A stretch of DNA of 64,000 nucleotides from Dallia pectoralis (lineage: Eukaryota; Chordata; Actinopteri; Esociformes; Umbridae). Position numbers and translations under genes: made by a program. The notes under the pieces are model-generated. The model ran no database searches. It was not told the DNA's origin and was given only the letters and a program-made list of their open reading frames with translations. Of the stretch, positions 11,161 to 21,442 are shown one piece after another. The stretch covers positions 10,281,028 through 10,345,027 of the forward strand of contig CM055745.1 in assembly GCA_029465975.1 (NCBI GenBank), read 5' to 3'. Positions within the stretch are counted from its first letter, which is position 1; every line of letters begins with the position of its first letter.

Positions 11161-11457
11161 ATGTGCATATTAGTTAACATATTTACGCTCATTTTCAGCA
11201 TTTTACCATCCTGCAGTCAGGTAGAGTTCCTGCTGCGGTGCGGTGCTCACAGAGCTTTAAAACTGTCCCTTTTGCTTCAAGACATCTCGGATCCAGAAGA
11301 CAAGCGAGAGGCTCTCTCCCCTTTGATGTTTTTGTTTAGTAATTACAAAGACAGCGAAATATTAATGGGAGAGATGGAAAGACTAGGACTTCGTGTGAAT
11401 TATGAAATAAGGCTGTTAGGGGAATCTGACAGTAGTCTTAGAACCGGGGTTTTCTAA
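11161..11457 (+). CDS. short unrecognised ORF or terminal exon
   Basis: A 98-codon open frame from ATG 11161 to TAA 11455-11457. The first 20 residues are hydrophobic (MCILVNIFTLIFSILPSCS) and could be a signal peptide, but the same bases are also a pyrimidine-rich tract ending TGCAG at about 11216, so coding may start at a splice acceptor there. The downstream part has ordinary soluble-protein composition (CGAHRALKLSLLLQDISDPE, MGEMERLGLRVNYEIRLLGE). AATAAA follows at about 11583. No family is recognised, and I found no upstream exon whose phase fits. It could be a small secreted protein, the last exon of a gene, or a chance ORF. Confidence 0.4.
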   Translation: MCILVNIFTLIFSILPSCSQVEFLLRCGAHRALKLSLLLQDISDPEDKREALSPLMFLFSNYKDSEILMGEMERLGLRVNYEIRLLGESDSSLRTGVF

Positions 11458-11459
11458 TG

Positions 11460-12500
11460 GTGTAGGTAATGTTATTTACCCTAAGTTGATATATTTGTTT
11501 AGTGTCTTTGCGAAAGGCACTTTATTCTAAGTTTATTTTTGGTTTTACATGTGTTGAAGAGGATTATTTTTAATAACCCTCTAATAAATAACATTTTCTT
11601 AACCCAAGCCTGAAAGCATTTTTATGTTTTACTTTGTATCAGAGCTTTGATCAACTACAATGTAATTGAATTAGTCACCATTCTCAATCATCAACTTTCT
11701 AATTATGAAGCTATGACTCATCAAACAAACTAGGACTGTACGTATGCATGTGTCTGTTAAAACTGCACAAAGAAGCTGCAAGTGGTCTGTTGGAACCTAT
11801 AGTTATGTTGAAAAAATATGAATTAAATCACACGGACTCCAAGATAAAGTTTAAACGTAATTTTACTCTTAACTTTTCTAAGTTGATTCTTTTATACGAT
11901 AAGTAGGCTAGGCTACACAACGTCACGTACCACACATGACACGTCAAACCAGGATGTTCCCAAACTAACCAATAGCGAACGCCCGTGGGGGAAATTAACC
12001 AATAGCTAACATCAGTGGGCGTAACCTGACAACAATGGGCGTAACCTTGACAGTAATCTGGTGTTAATCACTTCGTAACAACATCATTTTAAAAAAAAAA
12101 ACACATTGATTGATAGACACACAGGGAGGTCAAGGACACCTTTTTGTTTTCAAATGTGAACAAATAAAATATGTAGCATTTGAAAACACTTTCTGTTTCC
12201 TGTCATAAGTATTAAGAACCAGTGTAATAAAGTAAGACAGAGTGAATGAAATTCACTCCCATCAGTTAATATGATTTATATATATATATATATATCTTTA
12301 AATTACTATAGTAGTATATATATTTATTACTGTTGTTTTGAATGTATTTGTATAAGTCGCAATATGCACATTTTCATTTAATTCAACCAGCTAGTGTTTT
12401 CGCCGTTCTCTATTTGTTTTATGACGTTTTTTCCCTACATTACTCTCTCCATTTAACTCCACCCCTCCAACAGAACTAGGAAGTATCCTCCCCTCACACA
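11460..12500. other. intergenic region upstream of finTRIM
   Basis: No coding sequence recognised. It holds AT-rich sequence with (TA)n at about 12277-12295, CCAAT motifs near 11970 and 12000, and two more GGGCGTAACCT motifs at 12017 and 12037. Confidence 0.5.
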
Positions 12501-12513
12501 AACACACTTCTAA

Positions 12514-12525
12514 GAAAACGAAACT
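12514..12525 (+). promoter_or_regulatory. interferon-stimulated response element (ISRE)
   Basis: GAAAACGAAACT matches the ISRE consensus GAAANNGAAACT exactly and lies 54 bp upstream of the finTRIM start codon. IRF/ISGF3 complexes bind such sites, and fish finTRIMs are known as interferon- or virus-induced genes, so the context fits. Activity is inferred. Confidence 0.75.
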
Positions 12526-12578
12526 GATCTAAATGTCTGTGTTGTCCGTCTGTGTGAGAGTGAACAACAACTATCAAA

Positions 12579-15500
12579 ATGGCTCAGCAGGGAGTTCTGC
12601 TGGATCAGGACCAGTTCTGTTGTTCTGTCTGTCTGGATCTACTGAAGGAACCAGTCACCATCCCCTGTGGACACAGTTACTGTAAGAACTGTATTGAGAG
12701 CTGCTGGGACCAGGATGATCTGAAAGGGGTCTATAACTGTCCTCAGTGCAGACAGACCTTCACTCCAAGACCAACTCTGAGGAAAAATAACATGTTGGCT
12801 GAGGTGGTGGACAAACTGAAGAAGACAGGACTCCAGACTGCTTCTCCTGATCTGTGTTCTGCTGGACCTGGAGATGTGGTGTGTGATTCCTGTACTGGGA
12901 CCAGAAAGCAGAAAGCCCTCATGTCCTGTCTGGCGTGTCTGGCTTCTTACTGTGAGAGTCACCTCCAACCTCACTATGAATCTACTGCCTTTAAGAAACA
13001 CAAGCTGATTAAAGCCACCACTCAACTACAGGAGAAGATCTGCTCTCATCATGACAAACTGCTGGAGGTTTTCTGTCGTACTGATCAGCAGTGTATCTGT
13101 CTGCTGTGTGTGATGGATGAACATAAAGGCCATGATACAGTGTCAGCTGCAGCAGAGAGGACAGAGAAACAGGTGAGACCAGAACAACTTGTTTGTAATT
13201 GTCTTAAAAACAAATAATTACAAATAAAGTTTGAATTCTGTTTAAATATTAGACAATCGATCCACAGCAGAAAATTCATAAATATACAGATTCATAAATA
13301 TATATAGATGATCAGCTGTTATTATTTTGAATGGTCTTTTATGAGTTTAAAATCCAGCATATCATCCTTGATACATGCAGGTCTACTATAAAATCTGTCA
13401 CTATTCACATAACACAATATAACAAGATACTGCAACAAGACTTTAATCTTTATCTTTTATGATCCCAATGTATCATGATTTTAACGTTGTAACTACTACT
13501 AATAAATCTGTATTGCTCATTGACAAGTGAATCTCCACAGAAGCAGCTGGGGATCAGTCAGCAGGAGGTCCAGCAGAAGGTCCTGGAGAGAGAGAAGGAG
13601 CTGAAGGAGCTCCAACAAGCTGTGGAGTCTCTCAAGGTGAGTTTTGTTGACAACAGGAGACACACCGTTTCACATTTCTTCTCCAATCAGAGAGAAGTAA
13701 AAGTGCCACACTCTGAGACAAATGTGTGGAGCTACACTCTGAGACAAATGTGTGGAGCTACACACTGAGACAAATGTGTGGAGCTACACACTGAGACAAA
13801 TGTGTGGAGCTACACACTGAGACAAATGTGTGGAGCTCCACTCTGAGGTAAATCTCCCAACGCCAGCGACATTTCAGGGTTAAGATGTTCCAGCGAGCAG
13901 TGATGGAGTTTAGCAGTGTAGATGTAGGGTGGATGTTCTCTGCATCTGGATGTCCTATCTCTTTTCTACTCACTCGATATCTAAAAACTTTGTCATGAGA
14001 CTTGTTGCGTAGGATCATGGGATTGTGAAACATGCATAACAAAATTATGTATTTGAACATTGACAAACCATTGAGTTGGCTTTGTGTTGATTCGTAATGT
14101 ATTTTCAGTAGCAGATTTACACAAACAATCAGTACTTATCAACAATTGTAGAGACTGTTACAGCAACTTTCTTCCTCCTCTTAAACCCTTAGCCGCTGTT
14201 GGTAGGTGGATAGTAGTGACTCGTAGGGTGAAATAAGCACTCACGGAGATCCCTTTGTTATATTTTTGGTTGTTTGTTGTCTATGAATTCTCCGTGGTTG
14301 ACTCTTTAAATGATACTTAAATAACATAATCACTTGTCTATGTTGTGCAAAACTCTACGTTTCTAAACTGTTTCTTCGTCCACCTCTCTCTTTTTCCCAA
14401 AGAAAACCCCACAGCTGTATTTCAGCCCTTCATTAAACCTGTTAAGGTGATGTCATTAGCCTACCCAGTGGGGGTCGCCGTATTCTAGCTATTATTTCCC
14501 CAGAACTAAAGTCCCAAAATTCATCAAATTAAGAATAAAAATAGAAACATAAATATTGCTACAAATTATCCTATTAGTCTTATCTTTTGCTTGTAGTTAA
14601 ATTAAGAAACACCAATGCATTCAATCTGGCTCCAACAGAGACTGATGTTTAGGAAAACACACCACACAGGAAACACACTATGATGTTATTAATGAAGTGG
14701 ATTGGGGACTCTGGTGGAAGGGGGCTCAGGTGTTGAATCATGGGACTAATATTAGTACAGACAGATGTAGCAGTGCTTTTCCCTGGTCTGGGGGTTAATA
14801 TTATCTCCTCTAAGCAGGTGTGTTGGGGCAGGTTGTGTGTGGTTAAAGCCTGGAGAGATTCCTGCTATCTGGCTCTGATTGACACCTTTAGGGCAACATA
14901 GAGCTGCCTAGAGTCTTCCCTATAATCAGGACCTGACAGAAATCTATGTTTGTATAGTGTGAAGTATGTGTGTTGAGGTTGTGATGTATTGTAATGTGTT
15001 TGTCTACAGTGAACTATGTGTGTAGAGGGTGGTGGGAGGGATGGGGAATTATTAGACTAAAGAAGTTATTTAAAGACAAACCAATCTAAATGATCTCTCT
15101 CTCAGCTCTCTGCACAGACAGCTGTGGAGGACAGTGAGAAGATGTTTACTGAGCTGATCCGCTCTATTGAGAGAAGAAGCTCTGAGGTGAAGAAGCTGAT
15201 CAGAGACCAAGAGAAAACTCAAGTGAGTCAAGTTGAAGGACTCCTGGAGAAACTGAAGCAGGAGATAACTGAGCTGAAGAAGAGAAGCACTGAACTGGAG
15301 AAGATCTCACACACAGAAGATCACATCCATTTCTTCCAGGTAACTAAACTCACTTGATGCAGGTCATATGAAAATTAACTTAATATAAAACTGTCAGTCT
15401 GATCTGTTCTGTTATGTACACTACAGCTTGTATAATAAAATGTTTAGTATGCTGTATATAGAGTATTTACAAATAACTGAAGTCAAAAAATAAGGTAAAT

Positions 15501-17631
15501 GAATAATACATATTCTATCTATCAATCTCTCTCTCTTTCTCTCACCCCTTCCTCTGTTTCTCTCTTTCTCTCACCCCTTCCTCTGTCTCTCTCTCTTTCT
15601 TTCACCCCTTCCTCTGTCTCTCTCTTTCTCTCACCCCTTCCTCTGTCTCTCTCTTTCTCTCACCCCTTCCTCTATCTCTCTCTCTCTCACCCCTTCATCT
15701 GTCTCTCTCTCTCTCACCCCTTCATCTGTCTCTCTCTTTCTCTCACCCCTTCCTCTGTCTCTCTCTCTTTCTCTCACCCCTTCCTCTGTCTCTCTCTCTT
15801 TCTCTCACCCCTTCCTCTGTCTCTCTCTCTTTCTCTCACCCCTTCCTCTGTCTCTCTCTCTTTCTCTCACCCCTTCCTCTCTCTCTCTTTCTCTCACCCC
15901 TTCCTCTGTCTCTCTCTCTTTCTCTCACCCCTTCCTCTGTCTATCTCTTTCTCTCACCCCTTCCTCTGTCTCCCTCTCTTTCTCTCACCCCTTCCTCTGT
16001 CTCTCTTTCTCTCACCCCTTCCTCTGTCTCTCTCTCATTCTCTCACCACTTCCTCTGTCTCTCTTTCTCTCACCCCTTCCTCTCTCTCTCTCACCCCTTC
16101 CTCTGTCTTTCTCTCTTTCTCTCACCCCTTCCTCTGTCTCTCTCTTTCTCTCACCCCTTCCTCTGTCTCTCTCTCACCCCTTCCTCTGTCTCTCTCTTTC
16201 TCTCACCCCTTCCTCTGTCTCTCTCTTTCTCCCACCCCTTCCTCTGTCTCTCTCTTTCTCTCACCCCTTCCTCTGTCCCTCTCTACATCTCCATCTCACT
16301 CCCAGAGTTATCAGTCTCTCTCCAGTACCAGTGTATCTTCAGACTTACCCAGCATCACTGTCTGTCCTCTTCAGTACTTTGGAGATGTGAGTAAGACTGT
16401 CTCTGATCTGAGAGTGAAACTAGAAGACTTCCTTAAAGGAGCATGGACCCAGATCTCCACTACAGGTGTGTTATTAATCAGAACATTACACCCCTCAAAC
16501 TCAACTCTGGAACTCTTCTATTTTGAAACCCACAAAATCAAATGATTATACATGTGACACCAGGTTGGTCTGAACTAACCAGCAGCTTCTAAAGGAACAG
16601 TTATAGACTCCTGCTTTAGACCACTAAAAGTTCCTTACTAGTCATATATGGAGCAGTTGGTAGCTCAGTGGTAGAGTGCTTTGTGTCTATGACGTCCTGG
16701 GTTCAAATCCCAGCTGCTCCCCAGGTCGCTCTTGCGAATGAGAAATTGTTCTCAATCGGCCTACCTGGTTAAATAAAGATTAAATTAAAAATATATATAT
16801 ACATACATGTTTAATATGGTTTGATGATAACATTCCCTCTCTGTGATTGTGTTTGTATTTCTTTAGTGAATATAGTGGATGTTTTACTGCCTCCAGAGCC
16901 CAAGACCAGAGAACAGTTCTTACAATGTGAGTGTCTCTATTGATATAATAAATAAATGCCACTCCTAACAATCAATGTTTAAATATGTATTTAAGTTGTA
17001 GATATAATCTAAGACTGGGAACCTGTCTGACAGTTGCTCTGATTTCTCTGCTGTAATTAAACAGCAGAAACAGGATCTGACTTAAATATTTTTTCTCCCC
17101 TCATTGGACTCTGTTCTTCTCCCAGATTCCTGTCAGCTCACACTGGACCCAAACACAGCACATAAACATCTCTCTCTGTCTGAAGGGAACAGAAAGGTTA
17201 CTGCTACAGAACAAGTCCAACCATATCCAGATCATCCAGACAGATTCACCAAATACATGCAGGTTCTGTGTAGAGAGGGTCTGTCTGGACGCTGTTACTG
17301 GGAGGTGGTGTGGAGTGGGAACGGGGTTAATATATCAGTCTCATATAAAGACATCAGCAGGACAGATGATGCATTTGGATACAATAACAAGTCCTGGAGT
17401 TTACAGTGTTATTTTGGTGGTTATTATTTCAGACACAATAATGTTAAGACTAAAGTATCAGGCCCTCAGTCCTCCAGAATAGGAGTCTACCTGGATTATA
17501 AATCAGGTACTCTGTCCTTCTACAGCGTCTCTGACACAATGACCCTCCACCACAGAGTCCAGACCACATTCACTCAGCCCCTCTATCCTGGGTTCTGGCT
17601 CTCTGTTAATGGCACAGCTGAACTGTGTTAA
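12579..17631 (+). CDS. finTRIM-family E3 ubiquitin ligase (RING, B-boxes, coiled coil, PRY-SPRY)
   Basis: A complete tripartite-motif gene. Exons: 12579-13172, 13541-13636, 15106-15339, 16306-16465, 16867-16926, 17126-17631. All join in phase and total 1650 nt (549 aa), the usual finTRIM size and layout. Exon 1 has a C3HC4 RING (C15, C18, C30, H32, C35, C38, C54, C57), a B-box-like motif near C102-C125 and a B-box 2 (C155, H158, C166 to H185). Exons 2-3 encode the coiled coil (heptads such as LEREKELKELQQAVESL). Exon 6 is a B30.2/PRY-SPRY domain (LTLDPNTAHKHLSLSEGNRK, then GRCYWEVVW, ending GFWLSVNGTAELC). It is expected to ubiquitinate targets chosen by the SPRY domain and to act in antiviral signalling; the target is unknown. 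Start chosen for the context AAAATGGC after the ISRE. The first AATAAA after the stop lies in the 58-bp array. The paralogue number cannot be assigned. Confidence 0.95.
13707..13848 (+). repeat. 26-bp tandem repeat, about 5 units
   Basis: Copies of a 26-bp unit containing GAGACAAATGTGTGGAGCTA, alternating ACACACT and ACACTCT ends, in finTRIM intron 2. The rest of this intron (to 15105) shows nothing recognisable. Confidence 0.9.
15525..16290 (+). repeat. pyrimidine-rich minisatellite (about 27-31 bp unit)
   Basis: About 25 copies of CTCTCTTTCTCTCACCCCTTCCTCTGT-like units of varying length in finTRIM intron 3, ending about 15 bp before the exon 4 acceptor at 16305. It forms an extremely long polypyrimidine tract directly before that acceptor. 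Long open translations through it are composition artefacts. Confidence 0.95.
16650..16798 (+). mobile_element. tRNA-derived SINE
   Basis: The head looks like a tRNA. GGAGCAG at 16650 pairs with CTGCTCC ending at 16720. Between them lie a B-box-like GGGTTCAAATCCCAG and an A-box-like TAGCTCAGTGGTAGAGTG. Four extra bases lie between the acceptor and D stems, so it is not a canonical tRNA. A LINE-like tail follows (TTGTTCTCAATCGGCCTACC, then TGGTTAAATAAAGATTAAAT) and an AT-rich end. A tail of the same type recurs on the minus strand at 60640-60730. It lies in finTRIM intron 4. Confidence 0.85.
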
Positions 17632-17690
17632 CTATAGTTGGTGGTCATGTTGTAACAGAATTAACACACTGTTTGAAATGTTCAGAGGTC

Positions 17691-17832
17691 AACAGGTCAA
17701 CAGTACATGAGAGGCTGTGTGGGTTCCAGGGTAACAGGTCAACAGTACATGAGAGGCTGTGTGGGTTCCAGGGGGAACAGGTCAACAGTACATGAGAGGC
17801 TGTGTGGGTCCCAGAGGGAACAGGTCAACAGT
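17691..17832 (+). repeat. 42-43-bp tandem repeat, 3 units and a part
   Basis: AACAGGTCAACAG starts at 17691, 17733, 17776 and 17819, with the intervening GTACATGAGAGGCTGTGTGG. It lies in the presumed finTRIM 3' UTR, just before the 58-bp array. Confidence 0.9.
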
Positions 17833-17910
17833 GATCAAAGAACCAGTAGAATCAGCAACATGACAGGACACAAGCCAGATACATCAGGCTGCTCTCAGAT
17901 CAGTAAAAAG

Positions 17911-18841
17911 ACAATAAAGACAGTTAATAACATCATGTCCAGTAATGGTGACATAGTAGAGAGGGAAGACAATAAAGACAGTTAATAACATCATGTCCAG
18001 TAATGGTTACATAGTAGAGAGAGAAGAGAATAAAGACAGTTAGTAACATCATGTCCAGTAATGGTGACATAGAGAGAGAAGAGAATAAAGACAGTTAATA
18101 ACATCATGTCCAGTAATGGTGACATAGTAGAGAGGGAAGAGAATAAAGACAGTTAATAACATCATGTCCAGTAATGGTGACATAGTAGAGAGGGAAGAGA
18201 ATAAAGACAGTTAGTAACATCATGTCCAGTAATGGTGACATAGTAGAGAGGGAAGAGAATAAAGACAGTTAGTAACATCATGTCCAGTAATGGTGACATA
18301 GTAGAGAGGGAAGAGAATAAAGACAGTTAGTAACATCAGGTCCAGTAATGGTGACATAGTAGAGAGAGAAGAGAATAAAGACAGTTAATAACATCATGTC
18401 CAGTAATGGTGACATAGTAGAGAGGGAAGAGAATAAAGACAGTTAATAACATCATGTCCAGTAATGGTGACATAGTAGAGAGGGAAGAGAATAAAGACAG
18501 TTAGTAACATCATGTCCAGTAATGGTGACATAGTAGAGAGGGAAGAGAATAAAGACAGTTAGTAACATCATGTCCAGTAATGGTGACATAGTAGAGAGGG
18601 AAGAGAATAAAGACAGTTAGTAACATCAGGTCCAGTAATGGTGACATAGTAGAGAGAGAAGAGAATAAAGACAGTTAATAACATCATGTCCAGTAATGGT
18701 GACATAGTAGAGAGGGAAGAGAATAAAGACAGTAAATAACATCATGTCCAGTAATGGTGACATAGTAGAGAGGGAAGAGAATAAAGACAGTTAATAACAT
18801 CATGTAATGGTGACATAGTAGAGAGAGAAGAGAATAAAGAC
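17911..18841 (+). repeat. 58-bp minisatellite, left part (about 16 units)
   Basis: Head-to-tail units, each about 58 bp: AATAAAGACAGTTAATAACA, then TCATGTCCAGTAATGGTGAC, then ATAGTAGAGAGGGAAGAG. Most units keep AATAAA. Unit variants include TTAGTAAC for TTAATAAC, an 8-bp-shortened CATGTAATGG form, and GAGAGA for GAGGGA. The array stops at the target-site copy AAGAC (18837-18841), where the BEL/Pao element is inserted. It resumes at 26381. Confidence 0.98.
17913..17918 (+). promoter_or_regulatory. candidate finTRIM poly(A) signal, first AATAAA of the array
   Basis: The first AATAAA after the finTRIM stop (17631) lies 282 bp downstream and belongs to the opening unit of the 58-bp array. No earlier AATAAA or ATTAAA was seen, so the array probably supplies the signal. 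Confidence 0.5.
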
Positions 18842-19335
18842 TGTTGGAGCCATATTCAGAACCACTTATGTTGTTAGAAACACGAACCTGAAAGATTATT
18901 ACATTTTGCTCTGTTTGCATTTCAAGTTGATATGATTTAAATGTCTAGCCAGACTAAGTTTAATCATTAATGTGTGGACTAACCTGATTGAGTCTATGTG
19001 TTAGCTCCTCCTCCTGGAGGCGTGTTCTGCTTGAAATCAGGTGTTAATAATGTAGTAGAATGGTTTGGCAGGCAGGTTAGAGGGTGGAGCGCAACAGTTT
19101 TCTTCAATCGCATTAATCATGCTATGTTTTGATGCTCACGGCAGTATATTTGTTTGCGTGAAAAGTTCGTTTAACTGTTTTGATTGAAAGTAAACCGGAG
19201 ATTGTGCTGAATAAACCAAGACCTTTTGATATGACCACTTCTCCGTGCGTGCTTACTGGAAATGTGTATGGGAGAAACTCTTCCTCTAACCTCAGGAGCT
19301 GAAACCAAAAGCCCAGAAGGATTTTAGCCCGAACA
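18842..19335 (+). repeat. 5' LTR of the BEL/Pao element
   Basis: Begins TGTTGGAGCCATATTCAG and ends TTTTAGCCCGAACA. It contains AATAAACC at about 19210 as a candidate poly(A) signal. Same length and apparently the same sequence as the 3' LTR. The primer-binding site should start at about 19336 (GTATTGAAGAAAACTCCG), but I cannot assign the tRNA. Confidence 0.96.
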
Positions 19336-19504
19336 GTATTGAAGAAAACTCCGCAAGGCACACAAGAGGGCAGTTTGGATTCTCCGGCCAAAGAAACTTG
19401 GAGGCTCTGCTGTTCACGGCTGCGCATGAAGAGCGCGTTTTATTGAATGAACAACGCATCAGCTGTGAGTACGACAGATACAGAGAATACAACTGCTTAT
19501 TGAA

Positions 19505-21442
19505 TTGGAACTCGGATTGAATGTTAGAGCTGACGCATGTATACAAGCATACAATGTGTGTTTAAACACTAAAAGGAGCTGCTGGTATCTATATTCTGAA
19601 TATTATATGATGGAGGAGGAGATTCGGACGGCCGCCGGTGCCGAAAGGCTGTTAAAATCACGCACTGCATCGCGTAGAGGCAAATTAGGAGTATGCACGA
19701 GGAAAATGAATGAAATTAAAGCTTTGCTTACTGAAGGTGGGGGCATTGAAAAGGTGGATGAAGGCATGTCGGCACTGTTATTTTATATCCGCGACTTCAA
19801 AGGTTTGCATAAAGGAGTGCAAGAGCTTCTAGCAGAGGAGGAAAAGGAGGATGATCATGTGGACTGGTTTGAAACTAGAATGATGACATTTGACCACTTT
19901 ATTGAAGATGTTGAAAGTTGGAAAAGGGATCAACAAGGTCAGCTGATAGCAGTCGAGCCAAAGGACAGCATTTCAAATATTTCTAGTGTGTCCGCAAGAT
20001 CTACGTCATCTAAGGCCTCTTCTGCAGCTAAAATAGCTGCCGCTGAAAAGGCTGCGTTAGAAGCACGCGCTATAACTCTGCCTGATTTACAAGCGTTGCA
20101 GATGGAAGAAATTATGATAAAATCCAAAATTGAAAGGGCAGAACTGCAGACTCAAATAGCAGCAGCAGATGCAAGGATTAAAGTGCTGACGTTTAATGCT
20201 GGGTCCCAAGCTGATGTTATGAATGACTACTATGATGCAAACATGGAAGATAATGTTGAACCTCCTTCTACTAATATCTCTGCAATGGAATTTAACCATG
20301 TTGCTGCAGTACCTAAGACTCCACTGCAGAGAACAGTTAGTCAGAGTCAAGGAAGCTCTCGACTAACAAAAGCAACAAGTCCAAGGTTGGAGGTCAGTAA
20401 TGGTGCAAATAGAGGCTTAAGCTTAATGAATAAAAGGCAAAAGGAAATGACCGATCTTATGATTACGCAGCAAAATCTTTCTCTATTACCGAGAAGAGAA
20501 GTACCAGTTTTTAATGGAGATCCATTGTCCTATCAGTCTTTCATTCATGCTTTTAGATACCAGATTGAAGACAAGACCAGCAGCAGTCAGGACAGACTTT
20601 ACTTTCTTGAACAGTTTACTGCTGGCCAAGCGCGAGACCTTGTTCGCAGTTGTCTGCATATGGAAGCTCAAAGAGGATACACTGAAGCTCAGCAACTCTT
20701 AAAGAAACATTTCGGCAATGAAATAAAGATAGCAAGTGCCTACATTGATAAGGCACTGAATTGGACAGCCATAAAAGCTGATGATGGAAACTCACTTCAT
20801 GCCTATGCACTGTACCTTAGGGAATGTTGCAATGTCATGCAGGATCTAGACTATATGGATGAACTGAACGTCGTATCAAATTTGAAGTTGATTGTAGCCA
20901 AACTCCCATACAAGCTTCGGGAAAGGTGGCGGACAGTGTCCTTTGAGTCATTCCAAAGAACGAATACTCGTATAAGATTTAGAAATCTGGTAGAATTTCT
21001 GGAAACTCAGTCTGAGATTCTACTCCATCCAATTTTCGGGGATATCAAAGATCCTCTTATTGTCAAAGGCACAGTTGTACAACCCAGAACAACCAACTTG
21101 AAGATTCCTAAAAGGGGCAGCAGCTTTGTTACCACGGTAACAGGACCCAATGAGCAGGCAAGCAGAAGTGGAATTAAAGCGCATCAGGAATCTAGCATCC
21201 ATGCTGCTGTTTTGACCTCTTGTAGTTTCTGCCAAGGCATCCATCCGCTGACTGACTGCAAAATATTTAAATCAGAATCCCAAGATAAGAAAGTTGAATA
21301 TCTCAAAAGACATGGTCACTGCTTTGGGTGCTTAAAAAGGGTCACATCAGCAAGGCTTGCAACAAGAGAATGGTTTGCCAGACATGTCAACAAAAACATC
21401 CTACACTGCTTCACATTAATAATGAAAATTCAAAGAAGCTGA
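19505..21442 (+). CDS. BEL/Pao gag (Pao-type gag domain, zinc knuckle start)
   Basis: A 645-codon frame. The first Met at 19505 lies soon after the LTR, but the more natural start is ATG ATG at 19607-19612 (MMEEEIRTAAGAERLLKS). A charged helical N-terminal half includes Ala/Glu-rich stretches (about residues 150-220). It is followed at about residues 320-480 by the conserved Pao gag region (LLPRREVPVFNGDPLSYQSF, then FTAGQARDLV). Near the end a zinc-knuckle begins (CHCFGC type), but the frame leaves the knuckle at a run of five A (21334-21338) and ends at 21442. The rest of the knuckle lies in the pol frame. The capsid-like protein would package element RNA. Confidence 0.9.
   Translation: MELGLNVRADACIQAYNVCLNTKRSCWYLYSEYYMMEEEIRTAAGAERLLKSRTASRRGKLGVCTRKMNEIKALLTEGGGIEKVDEGMSALLFYIRDFKGLHKGVQELLAEEEKEDDHVDWFETRMMTFDHFIEDVESWKRDQQGQLIAVEPKDSISNISSVSARSTSSKASSAAKIAAAEKAALEARAITLPDLQALQMEEIMIKSKIERAELQTQIAAADARIKVLTFNAGSQADVMNDYYDANMEDNVEPPSTNISAMEFNHVAAVPKTPLQRTVSQSQGSSRLTKATSPRLEVSNGANRGLSLMNKRQKEMTDLMITQQNLSLLPRREVPVFNGDPLSYQSFIHAFRYQIEDKTSSSQDRLYFLEQFTAGQARDLVRSCLHMEAQRGYTEAQQLLKKHFGNEIKIASAYIDKALNWTAIKADDGNSLHAYALYLRECCNVMQDLDYMDELNVVSNLKLIVAKLPYKLRERWRTVSFESFQRTNTRIRFRNLVEFLETQSEILLHPIFGDIKDPLIVKGTVVQPRTTNLKIPKRGSSFVTTVTGPNEQASRSGIKAHQESSIHAAVLTSCSFCQGIHPLTDCKIFKSESQDKKVEYLKRHGHCFGCLKRVTSARLATREWFARHVNKNILHCFTLIMKIQRS

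Noticed and set aside
15499..16545. 348-codon Ser/Leu/Pro-rich frame
   Set aside because: It is the TC-rich intron array read through into finTRIM exon 4; the true exon starts at 16306 after CCCAG.
16650..16720. Functional tRNA gene
   Set aside because: The acceptor stem pairs well, but extra bases separate it from the D arm, and the LINE-like tail and AT-rich end show a SINE.
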